This document shows positions 25,607 to 34,012 of a stretch of 64,000 nt of DNA, in pieces. Each line of letters starts with the position of its first letter. The stretch's first letter is position 1. Under the pieces are notes generated by a model, which saw nothing but the letters and a program-made list of their open reading frames with translations, was not told where the DNA came from and ran no database searches. The position numbers and the translations under genes were made by a program. Source of the DNA: JBCBKL01 sp038521825 (GTDB lineage Bacteria; Pseudomonadota; Alphaproteobacteria; Rhodobacterales; Rhodobacteraceae); assembly GCA_038521825.1 (NCBI GenBank), contig JBCBKL010000002.1, forward strand, positions 124,001-188,000. Reading direction: 5' to 3'.

Positions 25607-26186
25607 TCCCATGCCCAAGATACTGGCCTTCGACACGACGCATGCCCATTGCGCTGCGGCGATCCTGCAAGACGGCGCATTTCGGGCACTCCGAACAGAG
25701 GAGATGCGCAAAGGGCAGGCCGAACGGTTGATGGGATTGCTGCAAGACTGCCTTGAGGAGGCAAATCTGGCTTGGTCTGATCTCGACGCCCTTGCCGTAG
25801 GTATTGGCCCCGGGAACTTCACCGGCATCCGGATCGCGGTCTCGGCGGTGCGCGGCCTTGCCCTGGCCCTCGGCATCCCGGTCTATGGTGTGGACGGCCT
25901 GGCACAACGGGCGCATCTTTATCCCCAATTCCGGGCGGCCGTCCCTGCGCCACGCGACAACGTCTATACGATTGTCGATGACAGTCCTGCGATGATGCCC
26001 CTTAGCGAGGCCGAAGAACTCGATTATCCGCTTTGTCCCGATCCGACACCCGAAGACCTGGCCAGGGCCATTGCTGAGATTGCCGCCGATCGCTGGCCCG
26101 AACCCGGTGAAAGACCTGCGCCGCTCTACATCAAGCCGCCGGATGCCGCGCCCGCCAAGGATCCTGGCCCCCAGATCATCGCATGA
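25599..26186 (+). CDS. tsaB: tRNA threonylcarbamoyladenosine biosynthesis protein TsaB
   Basis: This 195-residue ASKHA-fold protein acts as the scaffold partner of TsaD in t6A37 modification of tRNAs reading ANN codons. The N-terminal LAFDTTHAHCAAAIL and the signature VGIGPGNFTGIRIAVSAVRG are characteristic. The ATG at 25599 overlaps the GFA gene by 8 bp; an ATG at 25611 is an alternative start. It overlaps rimI by 4 bp, a common tsaB-rimI pairing. Confidence 0.9.
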   Translation: MTDPMPKILAFDTTHAHCAAAILQDGAFRALRTEEMRKGQAERLMGLLQDCLEEANLAWSDLDALAVGIGPGNFTGIRIAVSAVRGLALALGIPVYGVDGLAQRAHLYPQFRAAVPAPRDNVYTIVDDSPAMMPLSEAEELDYPLCPDPTPEDLARAIAEIAADRWPEPGERPAPLYIKPPDAAPAKDPGPQIIA

Positions 26187-26605
26187 CGCCGCAGGAAATG
26201 GCGGCAGTCCATCGAGACTGCTTTCCGCACCGGTCATGGAGCGCGGACGAAATCGAGGCGTTGGCCAGACAAGCCGGTGCCCATGTTCTGTTATCGGGCG
26301 ACCATCGCGGTTTCCTGGTGGCCCGGGCGGTTCTGGACGAGGCGGAGCTGCTGACAATCGCAGTGGCTCCGGCGGCCCGGCGTGGTGGCGTTGCGCGTGC
26401 GCTACTGATGCAGCTGTCGCAGCAATTGCAGCGATCCGGGGTGACTGAACTCTTTCTTGAAGTGGGGGTTAATAACCACCCAGCGATGACCTTGTATGAC
26501 GGTTTGGGTTTCGTTGTGACCGGTACGAGGCCGGCTTACTACACGTCAGCAGATGGTGGGGCAGAGGACGCAGTGCTCATGCGAGCAGCTTTACCGCTTG
26601 GTTAA
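26183..26605 (+). CDS. rimI: ribosomal-protein alanine N-acetyltransferase RimI-like GNAT
   Basis: This 140-residue GNAT has the acetyl-CoA-binding segment VAPAARRGGVARALL (R-x-x-G-x-A variant) and ends the fold with FLEVGVNNHPAMTLYDGLGF, which is typical of RimI. RimI acetylates the N-terminal Ala of ribosomal protein S18. It is translationally coupled to tsaB by an ATGA overlap, which supports the assignment. Confidence 0.85.
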   Translation: MTPQEMAAVHRDCFPHRSWSADEIEALARQAGAHVLLSGDHRGFLVARAVLDEAELLTIAVAPAARRGGVARALLMQLSQQLQRSGVTELFLEVGVNNHPAMTLYDGLGFVVTGTRPAYYTSADGGAEDAVLMRAALPLG

Positions 26606-26749
26606 GCTGGCCAATCCATGTCCACGCCGCCAAAAAGCGGTTGACCCTGCCAAGCCCCTGCTGCCTAATCCACGACGATCAAACACAGATCCAAGGGCCG
26701 GCTGCATTCAAGGGCATGGCCCCAATGACCACAACCGGGAGACGTCCAT

Positions 26750-27745
26750 ATGACCCTCATGCAGAAATTCCTCGGCGCAAGTGCCGCGCTGGCTTTGTCG
26801 GCTGGCGCAGCGCTGGCCGAACCCGCTCTTATCTTTGACCTCGGCGGCAAGTTCGACAAGTCTTTCAACGAAGCTGCGTATAACGGTGCCGTTCGCTGGT
26901 CCGAGGAGACGGGCGAGAAGTTCCGCGAGATTGAACTGCAATCCGAAGCGCAGCGTGAGCAGGCCCTGCGTCGCTTTGCCGAGGCGGGCGCGAACCCGAT
27001 CGTGATGGCTGGCTTCGCCTTTGCCGATGCGCTTGGTCAGGTCGCCGCAGACTACCCGGATACGAAGTTCACGATCATCGATATGGTCGTTGATGCGCCG
27101 AACGTCCGCTCTGTTGTCTTTAACGAGCATGAAGGCAGCTATCTCGTTGGAATGATGGCGGCCAAGGCCTCCAAATCGGGCACCGTCGGCTTTATCGGTG
27201 GGATGGACATCCCGCTGATCCGCAAATTCGCGTGCGGTTATGCGCAGGGCGTAAAGGCGGCCAATCCGGATGCAACGATTGTGGCCAACATGACGGGCAC
27301 GACACCGGCCGCATGGAACGACCCGGTGAAAGGCTCGGAACTGACCAAAGCGCAGATCAGTCAGGGTGCTGACGTCGTCTATGCCGCTGCGGGTGGCACG
27401 GGCGTTGGTGTTCTGCAAACCGCCGCTGATGAAGGTATCCTGTCGATCGGTGTCGACAGCAACCAAAACTACCTGCATCCCGGCAAGGTTCTGACCTCGA
27501 TGCTAAAGCGCGTGGACAATGCCGTGTACGAAGCCTTCAACGATGGGCCTGACATGGAAACCGGTTTCCAGGTCATGGGGCTTGCGAACGGTGGCGTCGG
27601 TTACGCGATGGACGAAAACAACGCGCCGCTCGTAAGCGCGGACATGCAGTCTGCGGTCGATGACGCGGCCTCCAAGATCGCGTCGGGCGAATTGCAGGTA
27701 CACGACTATATGTCGGACGATAGCTGCCCGGAGCTGAGCTTCTAA
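26750..27745 (+). CDS. BMP family ABC transporter substrate-binding protein
   Basis: This 331-residue periplasmic protein has a Sec signal peptide (to about ALA-EP, residue 24) and no lipobox. Family features are FDLGGKFDKSFNEAAYNG, FIGGMDIPLIRKF and the GVDSNQ segment. BMP/PnrA-type proteins usually bind purine nucleosides. GGGAG lies upstream of the ATG. A stable hairpin after the stop probably allows higher expression than the downstream permease genes. Confidence 0.92.
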   Translation: MTLMQKFLGASAALALSAGAALAEPALIFDLGGKFDKSFNEAAYNGAVRWSEETGEKFREIELQSEAQREQALRRFAEAGANPIVMAGFAFADALGQVAADYPDTKFTIIDMVVDAPNVRSVVFNEHEGSYLVGMMAAKASKSGTVGFIGGMDIPLIRKFACGYAQGVKAANPDATIVANMTGTTPAAWNDPVKGSELTKAQISQGADVVYAAAGGTGVGVLQTAADEGILSIGVDSNQNYLHPGKVLTSMLKRVDNAVYEAFNDGPDMETGFQVMGLANGGVGYAMDENNAPLVSADMQSAVDDAASKIASGELQVHDYMSDDSCPELSF

Positions 27746-27762
27746 GAAGCTCGCTGAAAATG

Positions 27763-27790
27763 GGGCCGCCTTCCGGCGGCCCTTGTCTTT
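27763..27790 (+). terminator. hairpin with T-rich tail after the BMP binding-protein gene
   Basis: GGGCCGCC and GGCGGCCC form a perfect 8-bp stem with a TTCC tetraloop, followed by TTGTCTTT. Placed between the binding-protein and ATPase genes, it probably acts as a partial terminator or a 3' stabiliser. Confidence 0.75.
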
Positions 27791-27912
27791 CCGCCTGACA
27801 GGCCGTGTGGCCGCGCCGCATTCCCCAAACGCCATGCATGATCTGGCGCTCAGTATTGAAGGGGAGGCGCGCCAGCGCCGAGGGCAGAGCCCCGAACAAC
27901 GGACCGCCTTCG

Positions 27913-29499
27913 ATGACAGAACCCGCGATCGAACTCAAAGGTATCTCCAAAGCCTTCGGACCTGTCCAGGCCAACAAGGATATCTCGATCCGCGTCATGC
28001 CCGGTACGATCCACGGGATCATCGGTGAGAACGGCGCGGGGAAATCGACGCTGATGTCGATACTCTATGGATTCTACAAGGCCGATGCTGGCGAAATCTG
28101 GATCAACGGCAACCGCACCGAAATTCCGGACAGTCAGGCGGCCATCGCTGCTGGCATCGGGATGGTCTTCCAGCACTTCAAGCTGGTGCAGAATTTCACC
28201 GTCCTCGAAAACATCATTCTCGGGGCCGAAGATGGCGGGCTGCTTACGCCGTCATTGAGCAAAGCCCGCAAAACACTGATCGAACTGGAAAAGGAGTATG
28301 GCCTGAACGTCGATCCCGACGCGATCATCGACGAGCTTGGTGTCGGCATGCAGCAGCGGGTCGAAATTCTCAAGGCGCTCTACCGGCAGGCCGATATTCT
28401 CATTCTCGACGAACCCACGGGCGTCTTGACCCCGGCCGAAGCCGATCAGCTGTTCCGGATCCTCGATCGACTGCGCGAAGAGGGAAAGACCATCATCCTT
28501 ATCACGCATAAATTGCGTGAAATCATGGACATAACGGATACTGTCAGCGTCATGCGCCGCGGTGAAATGACCGCGACCGTCAAGACATCCGAAACCAGCC
28601 CAGAGCGGTTGGCCGAGCTTATGGTCGGGCGGAAAGTTCTGTTGCGGGTCGACAAGGCAGCGGCGCATCCGGGCGACGTGGTGCTGGATGTCAAAGGGTT
28701 GCGCGTTATCGACGACAAGGGCGTTGAGCGGCTGAAAGGCATCGACCTGCAGGTGCGTGCGGGCGAAATCGTGGGCATTGCCGGCGTCGCGGGCAACGGG
28801 CAGTCCGAATTGCTCGAAGTGCTGGGCGGGTATGCCGAGGCGACAGGCTCTGTCACGCTCAACGGTCAGCCCATCGATCTGTCGGGTAGGCATTCCGACG
28901 GACGGTCCCGCCGCGCCAAGGGTATCGCTCATGTCCCTGAGGATAGGCAGCGCGAGGGCTTGATCATGGACTTCATGGCGTGGGAAAACACCGCCTTCGG
29001 CTATCACCGCGATCCGGCTTACCAGTCCGGTATCCTGATGAATAACACCGTCATCCGTGAGGATACGGAGGGCAAGATGCAGCGGTTCGATGTTCGCCCA
29101 CCGAACCCGCGGCTTTCGGCCAAGAACTTCTCGGGCGGCAACCAGCAAAAGATCGTGCTGGCGCGCGAGATCGAGCGGAACCCGGATCTGCTGCTTGTCG
29201 GGCAGCCCACGCGAGGCGTTGATATCGGCGCGATCGAGTTCATCCACCAGCAGATCGTCGAACTGCGCGATCAGGGCAAGGCGATCCTGCTGGTCAGTGT
29301 CGAACTGGACGAGATCATGGGCCTGTCGGACCGCATCGCTGTGATGTTCGACGGCCAGATCATGGGTGAACGTCTGCCCACTGAGACCGACGAGAAAGAG
29401 CTGGGGCTGCTGATGGCGGGGATCACCGACACCGATAAGCCGCACGATGCGGAAGAGGTTGCCCAGGCCCTCGCGCACAGACACGGGGAGGTGCACTAG
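27913..29499 (+). CDS. nucleoside-type ABC transporter, double ATP-binding protein
   Basis: This 528-residue protein contains two ABC domains. The first has Walker A GENGAGKST at 38-46, a divergent signature (LGVGMQQR) and Walker B ILILDEPTGVL. The second has a degenerate Walker A (VAGNGQSEL) but an intact signature FSGGNQQK. This asymmetry is normal for the RbsA/BmpE class. The ATG at 27913 starts the first recognisable domain residue block; a longer frame upstream includes low-complexity non-coding sequence. The TAG abuts the first permease start. Confidence 0.93.
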   Translation: MTEPAIELKGISKAFGPVQANKDISIRVMPGTIHGIIGENGAGKSTLMSILYGFYKADAGEIWINGNRTEIPDSQAAIAAGIGMVFQHFKLVQNFTVLENIILGAEDGGLLTPSLSKARKTLIELEKEYGLNVDPDAIIDELGVGMQQRVEILKALYRQADILILDEPTGVLTPAEADQLFRILDRLREEGKTIILITHKLREIMDITDTVSVMRRGEMTATVKTSETSPERLAELMVGRKVLLRVDKAAAHPGDVVLDVKGLRVIDDKGVERLKGIDLQVRAGEIVGIAGVAGNGQSELLEVLGGYAEATGSVTLNGQPIDLSGRHSDGRSRRAKGIAHVPEDRQREGLIMDFMAWENTAFGYHRDPAYQSGILMNNTVIREDTEGKMQRFDVRPPNPRLSAKNFSGGNQQKIVLAREIERNPDLLLVGQPTRGVDIGAIEFIHQQIVELRDQGKAILLVSVELDEIMGLSDRIAVMFDGQIMGERLPTETDEKELGLLMAGITDTDKPHDAEEVAQALAHRHGEVH

Positions 29500-30606
29500 A
29501 TGCAGAAGATGCCCCAATGGGCCGAGGTAACGCTTGTCCCGCTTATTTCACTGCTCCTTGCCGCGATCCTTTCGGCGCTGGTGATCCTCGCCATCGGTGA
29601 GAACCCGATCGAGGCGGTGAATCTGATGGTCACGGGTGCGCTCGGGTCGACCTATGGCTGGGGATATACCCTTTATTACGCAACCAACTTCATGTTCACG
29701 GGCCTTGCCGTTGCTGTCGCCTTTCACGCTGGCCTCTTCAACATTGGGGGCGAAGGGCAGGCGACACTTGGGGGGCTTGGTGTTGCGCTTGTTTGCCTGA
29801 TGCTGCCCTGGCCGCATTGGTCCCTCGCCCTAATCGGCGCGATACTGGGTTCGGCCCTCTTTGGGGCCGCTTGGGCAGCCATCCCCGCGTATCTGCAGGC
29901 CAAACGCGGCAGCCACATCGTCATTACGACGATCATGTTTAATTTCATCGCCGCCGCGGTGATGAATTACGTGCTTGTCAATGTGCTCCGGCCCGCAGGC
30001 AGCATGGACCCGGCGACCGAACGTTTCCCCGAGGCGGTACATCTGCCATCGCTCCACGACTTACTCGCTCCTATTGGCATCAGTTTTTCCAAGGCTGCGC
30101 CGGCCAACATTTCGTTTGTTGTGGCCGTCATCGCCTGTGTCCTGGTATGGTTCCTGCTCTGGCGGACATGGCTGGGGTATGAGATCCGCTGCTATGGAAA
30201 GTCTGAACCTGCCGCGCGGTATGGTGGTATTTCTGCCGTTGGGATCACCATGATTGCCATGCTGATTTCGGGCGCATTGGCGGGCATGATGGCCATCAAC
30301 AACGTGATGGGTGAAGCCGAGCGATTGGTTCTCAACGCGGTCGAAGGGGCGGGGTTCATCGGCATCGCTGTTGCGCTGATGGGGCGGTCGCATCCCTTTG
30401 GCGTGTTCCTTGCCGCGATTTTGTTTGGGTTTCTCTATCAGGGCGGGGCAGAACTGGCGCTTTGGACATCGATCCCTCGCGAATTGATCGTCGTCATTCA
30501 GGCGCTTGTGATCCTCTTTACGGGGGCGCTCGACAACATGGTGCGGATGCCGCTGGAGCGGCTGTTCCTTACGATGCGACGCAAGCGTGTGGAGCCAGCG
30601 GAGTAA
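29500..30606 (+). CDS. nucleoside-type ABC transporter permease (first)
   Basis: This 368-residue membrane protein of the BPD_transp_2 (RbsC-like) class has about ten hydrophobic helices. The segment LFNIGGEGQATLGGLG is the family's conserved cytoplasmic loop, and RCYGKSEPAARYGGI is also typical. It starts at the base after the ATPase stop, with GGGGAGG upstream, so stoichiometric translation is likely. Confidence 0.92.
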   Translation: MQKMPQWAEVTLVPLISLLLAAILSALVILAIGENPIEAVNLMVTGALGSTYGWGYTLYYATNFMFTGLAVAVAFHAGLFNIGGEGQATLGGLGVALVCLMLPWPHWSLALIGAILGSALFGAAWAAIPAYLQAKRGSHIVITTIMFNFIAAAVMNYVLVNVLRPAGSMDPATERFPEAVHLPSLHDLLAPIGISFSKAAPANISFVVAVIACVLVWFLLWRTWLGYEIRCYGKSEPAARYGGISAVGITMIAMLISGALAGMMAINNVMGEAERLVLNAVEGAGFIGIAVALMGRSHPFGVFLAAILFGFLYQGGAELALWTSIPRELIVVIQALVILFTGALDNMVRMPLERLFLTMRRKRVEPAE

Positions 30607-30609
30607 GTT

Positions 30610-31584
30610 ATGGACATACTGGCCCTCTTCGATCTCTCTGTTCTCGATAGCACAATACGGCTGGCTACACCGCTGCTGCTTGCCTGTCTGGCGGGTCTCT
30701 TTAGCGAACGGGCCGGGATCTTTGACATCGGGCTTGAGGGCAAGATGTTGGCGGCTGCTATGTTTTCTGCCGCAACGGCTGCGATCACGGGGTCGGTCTG
30801 GCTGGGACTGCTGGCCGGGATCGCGGCGTCGATGACCCTTTCGGGCATTCACGGGCTGGCTTCGATCACCTTTCGCGGCAACCAACTGATATCCGGTGTG
30901 GCCATCAACTTCCTTGCTGCAGGCATGACAGTGCTGGTCGCACAGGACTGGTTTCAGCAGGGTGGACGAACACCGAGCCTGATCGGTGGTGGCCGCTTCG
31001 AAGCGATTGCATTGCCGTTCGCCGAAAATCTGCGCAGCGTGCCGCTGATCGGGCCGGTATATGCAGAGCTGATCTCGGGTCATTCCATCTTGGTCTACGT
31101 CGCATTGCTCGCGGTGCCGGGCACATGGTGGATTTTGTTTCGGACCCGGTTCGGCCTGCGCCTGCGCGCTGTAGGGGAAAACCCGGCCGCCGTGGATACT
31201 GCCGGCGTCTCGGTTGTCGGTCTGCGCTTTGCCGCCGTGGGGATCTGCGGGATCTTATGCGGCATCGCGGGCGCATATCTCTCGACCGGACTGCAGGCGG
31301 GTTTCGTCAAGGACATGACTGCGGGTCGTGGCTTTATTGCGCTGGCCGCGCTGATTTTTGCCAAGTGGAGACCGTGGCATGCCCTTTGGGCCACCCTGCT
31401 GTTTGGTTACCTGAGCGCCATCGCGCTGCGCCCTGATCTTATCGAACGGGCCCTTGGATTTCAGGTTCAAGTCCAGCTTTTGGATGCGCTGCCATACATC
31501 CTGACCGTGGTGATCCTCGCCGGTTTCGTCGGCAAGGCAATCCCCCCAAGGGCGGGTGGTGAACCATATGTGAAAGAGCGCTGA
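30610..31584 (+). CDS. nucleoside-type ABC transporter permease (second)
   Basis: This 324-residue membrane protein pairs with the preceding permease. It has the related loop GIFDIGLEGKMLAAAMFSA and the segment LRAVGENPAAVDTAGVSV typical of this class. It starts 3 nt after its neighbour with GGAGTAAGTT as ribosome site. Together with the BMP protein and ATPase it forms a complete importer, probably for purine nucleosides. Confidence 0.92.
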   Translation: MDILALFDLSVLDSTIRLATPLLLACLAGLFSERAGIFDIGLEGKMLAAAMFSAATAAITGSVWLGLLAGIAASMTLSGIHGLASITFRGNQLISGVAINFLAAGMTVLVAQDWFQQGGRTPSLIGGGRFEAIALPFAENLRSVPLIGPVYAELISGHSILVYVALLAVPGTWWILFRTRFGLRLRAVGENPAAVDTAGVSVVGLRFAAVGICGILCGIAGAYLSTGLQAGFVKDMTAGRGFIALAALIFAKWRPWHALWATLLFGYLSAIALRPDLIERALGFQVQVQLLDALPYILTVVILAGFVGKAIPPRAGGEPYVKER

Positions 31585-31591
31585 AGCACTC

Positions 31592-31617
31592 CAGCCGATT
31601 TTTCTGATCCGGCTTTG
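31592..31617 (+). terminator. weak terminator-like hairpin after the nucleoside transporter operon
   Basis: AGCCG and CGGCT form a short stem with a 12-nt loop followed by TT. It sits just after the last permease stop. The stem is short, so the call is tentative. Confidence 0.3.
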
Positions 31618-31665
31618 GTCTACAACAGTATGCTTCTTGAGATTGCCAAGCAGTTCGGAGGGGCC

Positions 31666-32211
31666 ATGCTTTCAGTTCGATCCAGTCTGATCATCGCAGT
31701 TCTTTTTGTGGCTGGATGCGGAGAGTTGCCAGATCAGGCAGCAACCGTGACCCAGGAACAGGGTGAGGAGCTTACCGCGCTGCTGACGGGTTTGGCGCGC
31801 GAATCCAACGCGACCCTCGCCTTTTGTGAAACGGCCCAGGATACGCGCGCCTGCGATGCCGAAAGCGAAGGTTTGAAGGCGGCCGGTGTTGGCGGCCTTC
31901 TGTTGCCCCTGAATGCGACACTGACCGGGATGACAATTGTTGAGGGCGAAGCGGATTTCGATCTCACGATTAACGGGATTGGTGCAGCCTGTGCAAAGGC
32001 GCCCCTCATGTTTGAAGAGGCCCAACGGACCCTGAGCGCGCGTGGCTTTTACTGCAATTGGGCGGGAATCGGTAACGTACTTGCGACCGTCGAATTGACG
32101 GCTGATTGGACGAATGATCCCGAGGCGGACTTTGGCGGGCGCTATCTGATCCGGTTCAACGGAACCGGAAACGGGTCAGGATCCGGCGTTTACCGCGCGC
32201 GCATTCAATAG
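31666..32211 (+). CDS. lipoprotein, hypothetical
   Basis: This 181-residue protein starts at the ATG at 31666 with GGAGGGG upstream. The signal peptide ends in the lipobox FVAGC. The mature part has four more Cys (AFCETA, RACDAE, AACAKA, FYCNWA) that may form disulfides, and a Gly/Ser/Asn-rich segment near the end (GTGNGSGSGVY). I recognise no domain; it stands alone between the ABC operon and the TSUP gene. Confidence 0.68.
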   Translation: MLSVRSSLIIAVLFVAGCGELPDQAATVTQEQGEELTALLTGLARESNATLAFCETAQDTRACDAESEGLKAAGVGGLLLPLNATLTGMTIVEGEADFDLTINGIGAACAKAPLMFEEAQRTLSARGFYCNWAGIGNVLATVELTADWTNDPEADFGGRYLIRFNGTGNGSGSGVYRARIQ

Positions 32212-32338
32212 CGGGTCGTCATTGGCTTTGGGTCGCCAACGTGCCTGAACCCGCCAAACTGGTGCAAAGCTGGCGTAATTCATCAGGCTGCTGTCGCAGC
32301 GGCTTGATTTTGCAGGCGCGGCATGGCTATCACCGAAT

Positions 32339-33259
32339 ATGCAAGTTTTCCTACCTATTGCCGAGGTTTCGGTAAATGCGTTCCTCCTTTTGGGACTGGG
32401 CGGACTTGTTGGCATCCTGTCTGGTATGTTCGGGGTCGGCGGCGGTTTTCTGATGACCCCGCTTTTGTTCTTTATCGGCATCCCCCCGGCCGTTGCGGTC
32501 GCAACCGAGGCGAACCAGATTGTTGCCTCGTCCTTTTCCGGTGTGCTGGCCCATCTCAGGCGCCGCACCGTCGATCTAAAGATGGGGACGGTCCTACTGA
32601 TTGGCGGCCTGATTGGGGCAGGGTTGGGCGTGCTGCTCTTCAACTATCTGAAGTCCCTTGGGCAGGTCGATCTGCTGGTGCGCCTTTGCTATGTCGTTTT
32701 TCTCGGCGTGGTTGGCGGGCTGATGTTCATCGAAAGCCTGAACGCCATTCGCAAGACAGCCAAGGGTACGGCTATGCCATCCCGCCGGAAACACGGGCTG
32801 GTTCACAAACTCCCGTTCAAGATGAGGTTCCGTGTTTCGGGCCTTTATATCTCGGTCATCCCGCCGCTTTTGGTCGGTTTGTCTGTTGGGGTACTTGCCG
32901 CAATCATGGGTGTGGGCGGTGGCTTTATCATGGTGCCCGCGATGATCTATCTGCTGGGCATGCCGACCAAGGTGGTTGTCGGGACATCGCTTTTCCAGAT
33001 CATATTCGTGACGGCGTTCACCACTCTGCTGCATGCGACGACCAACTATACGGTCGATATCGTACTGGCCGTTCTGTTGCTTGTGGGAGGCGTGATCGGT
33101 GCACAGATCGGCACGCAGATCGGTGTGCGGATGAAGGCCGAGCAATTGCGGATCCTGCTGGCGATCATGGTCCTTGCCGTTTGCGGCAAGCTGGCACTGG
33201 ATCTTCTGCTACAGCCGTCAGAGCTTTATTCGATTGGTGCGCTGGACGGTGGGCATTAG
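32339..33259 (+). CDS. TSUP family permease (TauE/SafE type)
   Basis: This 306-residue membrane protein has two homologous halves, each with the motif G-x-x-x-G-x-x-G-x-G-G-G-F: SGMFGVGGGFLMTP near residue 28 and AAIMGVGGGFIMVP in the second half. TSUP proteins carry sulfur-containing or organic anions such as sulfite, sulfoacetate or sulfolactate, usually outward. Here it is directly followed by a TIGR02186 gene, a recurring pairing in alphaproteobacteria. The substrate is unknown. Confidence 0.87.
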   Translation: MQVFLPIAEVSVNAFLLLGLGGLVGILSGMFGVGGGFLMTPLLFFIGIPPAVAVATEANQIVASSFSGVLAHLRRRTVDLKMGTVLLIGGLIGAGLGVLLFNYLKSLGQVDLLVRLCYVVFLGVVGGLMFIESLNAIRKTAKGTAMPSRRKHGLVHKLPFKMRFRVSGLYISVIPPLLVGLSVGVLAAIMGVGGGFIMVPAMIYLLGMPTKVVVGTSLFQIIFVTAFTTLLHATTNYTVDIVLAVLLLVGGVIGAQIGTQIGVRMKAEQLRILLAIMVLAVCGKLALDLLLQPSELYSIGALDGGH

Positions 33260-34012
33260 ATGCGCGTGATCCTTGCCTTTCTGTTGTTTTCGCTGCCCGC
33301 GGTCGCGGAGGAGGTTGTTCTGGGTCTTAGCCAGAAGGAGGTGGCGATCACGACGCAGTTCGATGGGTCCGAGATATTGATTTTTGGGGCGGTGAAACGT
33401 GAGGTCCCTATTCCTGAAGGTCCGCCGCTGGAGGTCGTTATCACGGTGGCAGGCCCGTCAGAACCAGTGCTTGTACGCCGCAAAGAACGGCGCTTTGGCA
33501 TCTGGGTGAATACCGATGCGGTCGAGGTCGACCGCGCGCCAAGCTATTACGCCGTGGCGACATCCGGGCTGTTGCGGGAAGTGCTCAGCCACGTCGAGGA
33601 CCTCCGCCATAAGATCTCGGTGCCGCGTGCAATTCGGTCGGTCGGGGCGCCGATGACGATCCAGGACGCAACTCAGTTCACAAATGCATTGATCCGCATC
33701 CGCTCCGAGGTCGGGCATTATCAGCTTCTGGAAGATCATGTTGCGGTCGATGATCAAACGCTCTTTCGGACCTCGATTGAGTTGCCCGCGGCTTTGACCG
33801 AGGGGGACTACGCAACCCGCATCTTTCTGACCCGCGGCGGCAAGGTCATCTCGGCTTATAGCACGACGATCGATGTTCGTAAGGTTGGGCTGGAACGCTG
33901 GCTGTTCAGCCTCAGCCGTGAACAGCCACTGGTCTATGGCCTCATGTCGCTTGCCATCGCCATTGCGGCAGGGTGGCTCGCATCGGCGGCGTTCCGGTTG
34001 ATCCGGAACTAA
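33260..34012 (+). CDS. TIGR02186 family membrane-anchored protein
   Basis: This 250-residue protein has an N-terminal signal peptide, a beta-rich extracytoplasmic domain (KEVAITTQFDGSEILIFGAVK is typical) and one C-terminal transmembrane helix (about 222-245). Its ATG follows the TSUP stop codon directly, so it is probably an accessory subunit of that transporter. Function is otherwise undefined. The 3' end overlaps the AsmA gene by 4 bp. Confidence 0.82.
   Translation: MRVILAFLLFSLPAVAEEVVLGLSQKEVAITTQFDGSEILIFGAVKREVPIPEGPPLEVVITVAGPSEPVLVRRKERRFGIWVNTDAVEVDRAPSYYAVATSGLLREVLSHVEDLRHKISVPRAIRSVGAPMTIQDATQFTNALIRIRSEVGHYQLLEDHVAVDDQTLFRTSIELPAALTEGDYATRIFLTRGGKVISAYSTTIDVRKVGLERWLFSLSREQPLVYGLMSLAIAIAAGWLASAAFRLIRN

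Noticed and set aside
28252..29517. 421-codon minus-strand frame opposite the double ABC ATPase gene
   Set aside because: It is a shadow of a gene with clear motifs, and its composition is His/Asp/Gln-rich without domains.
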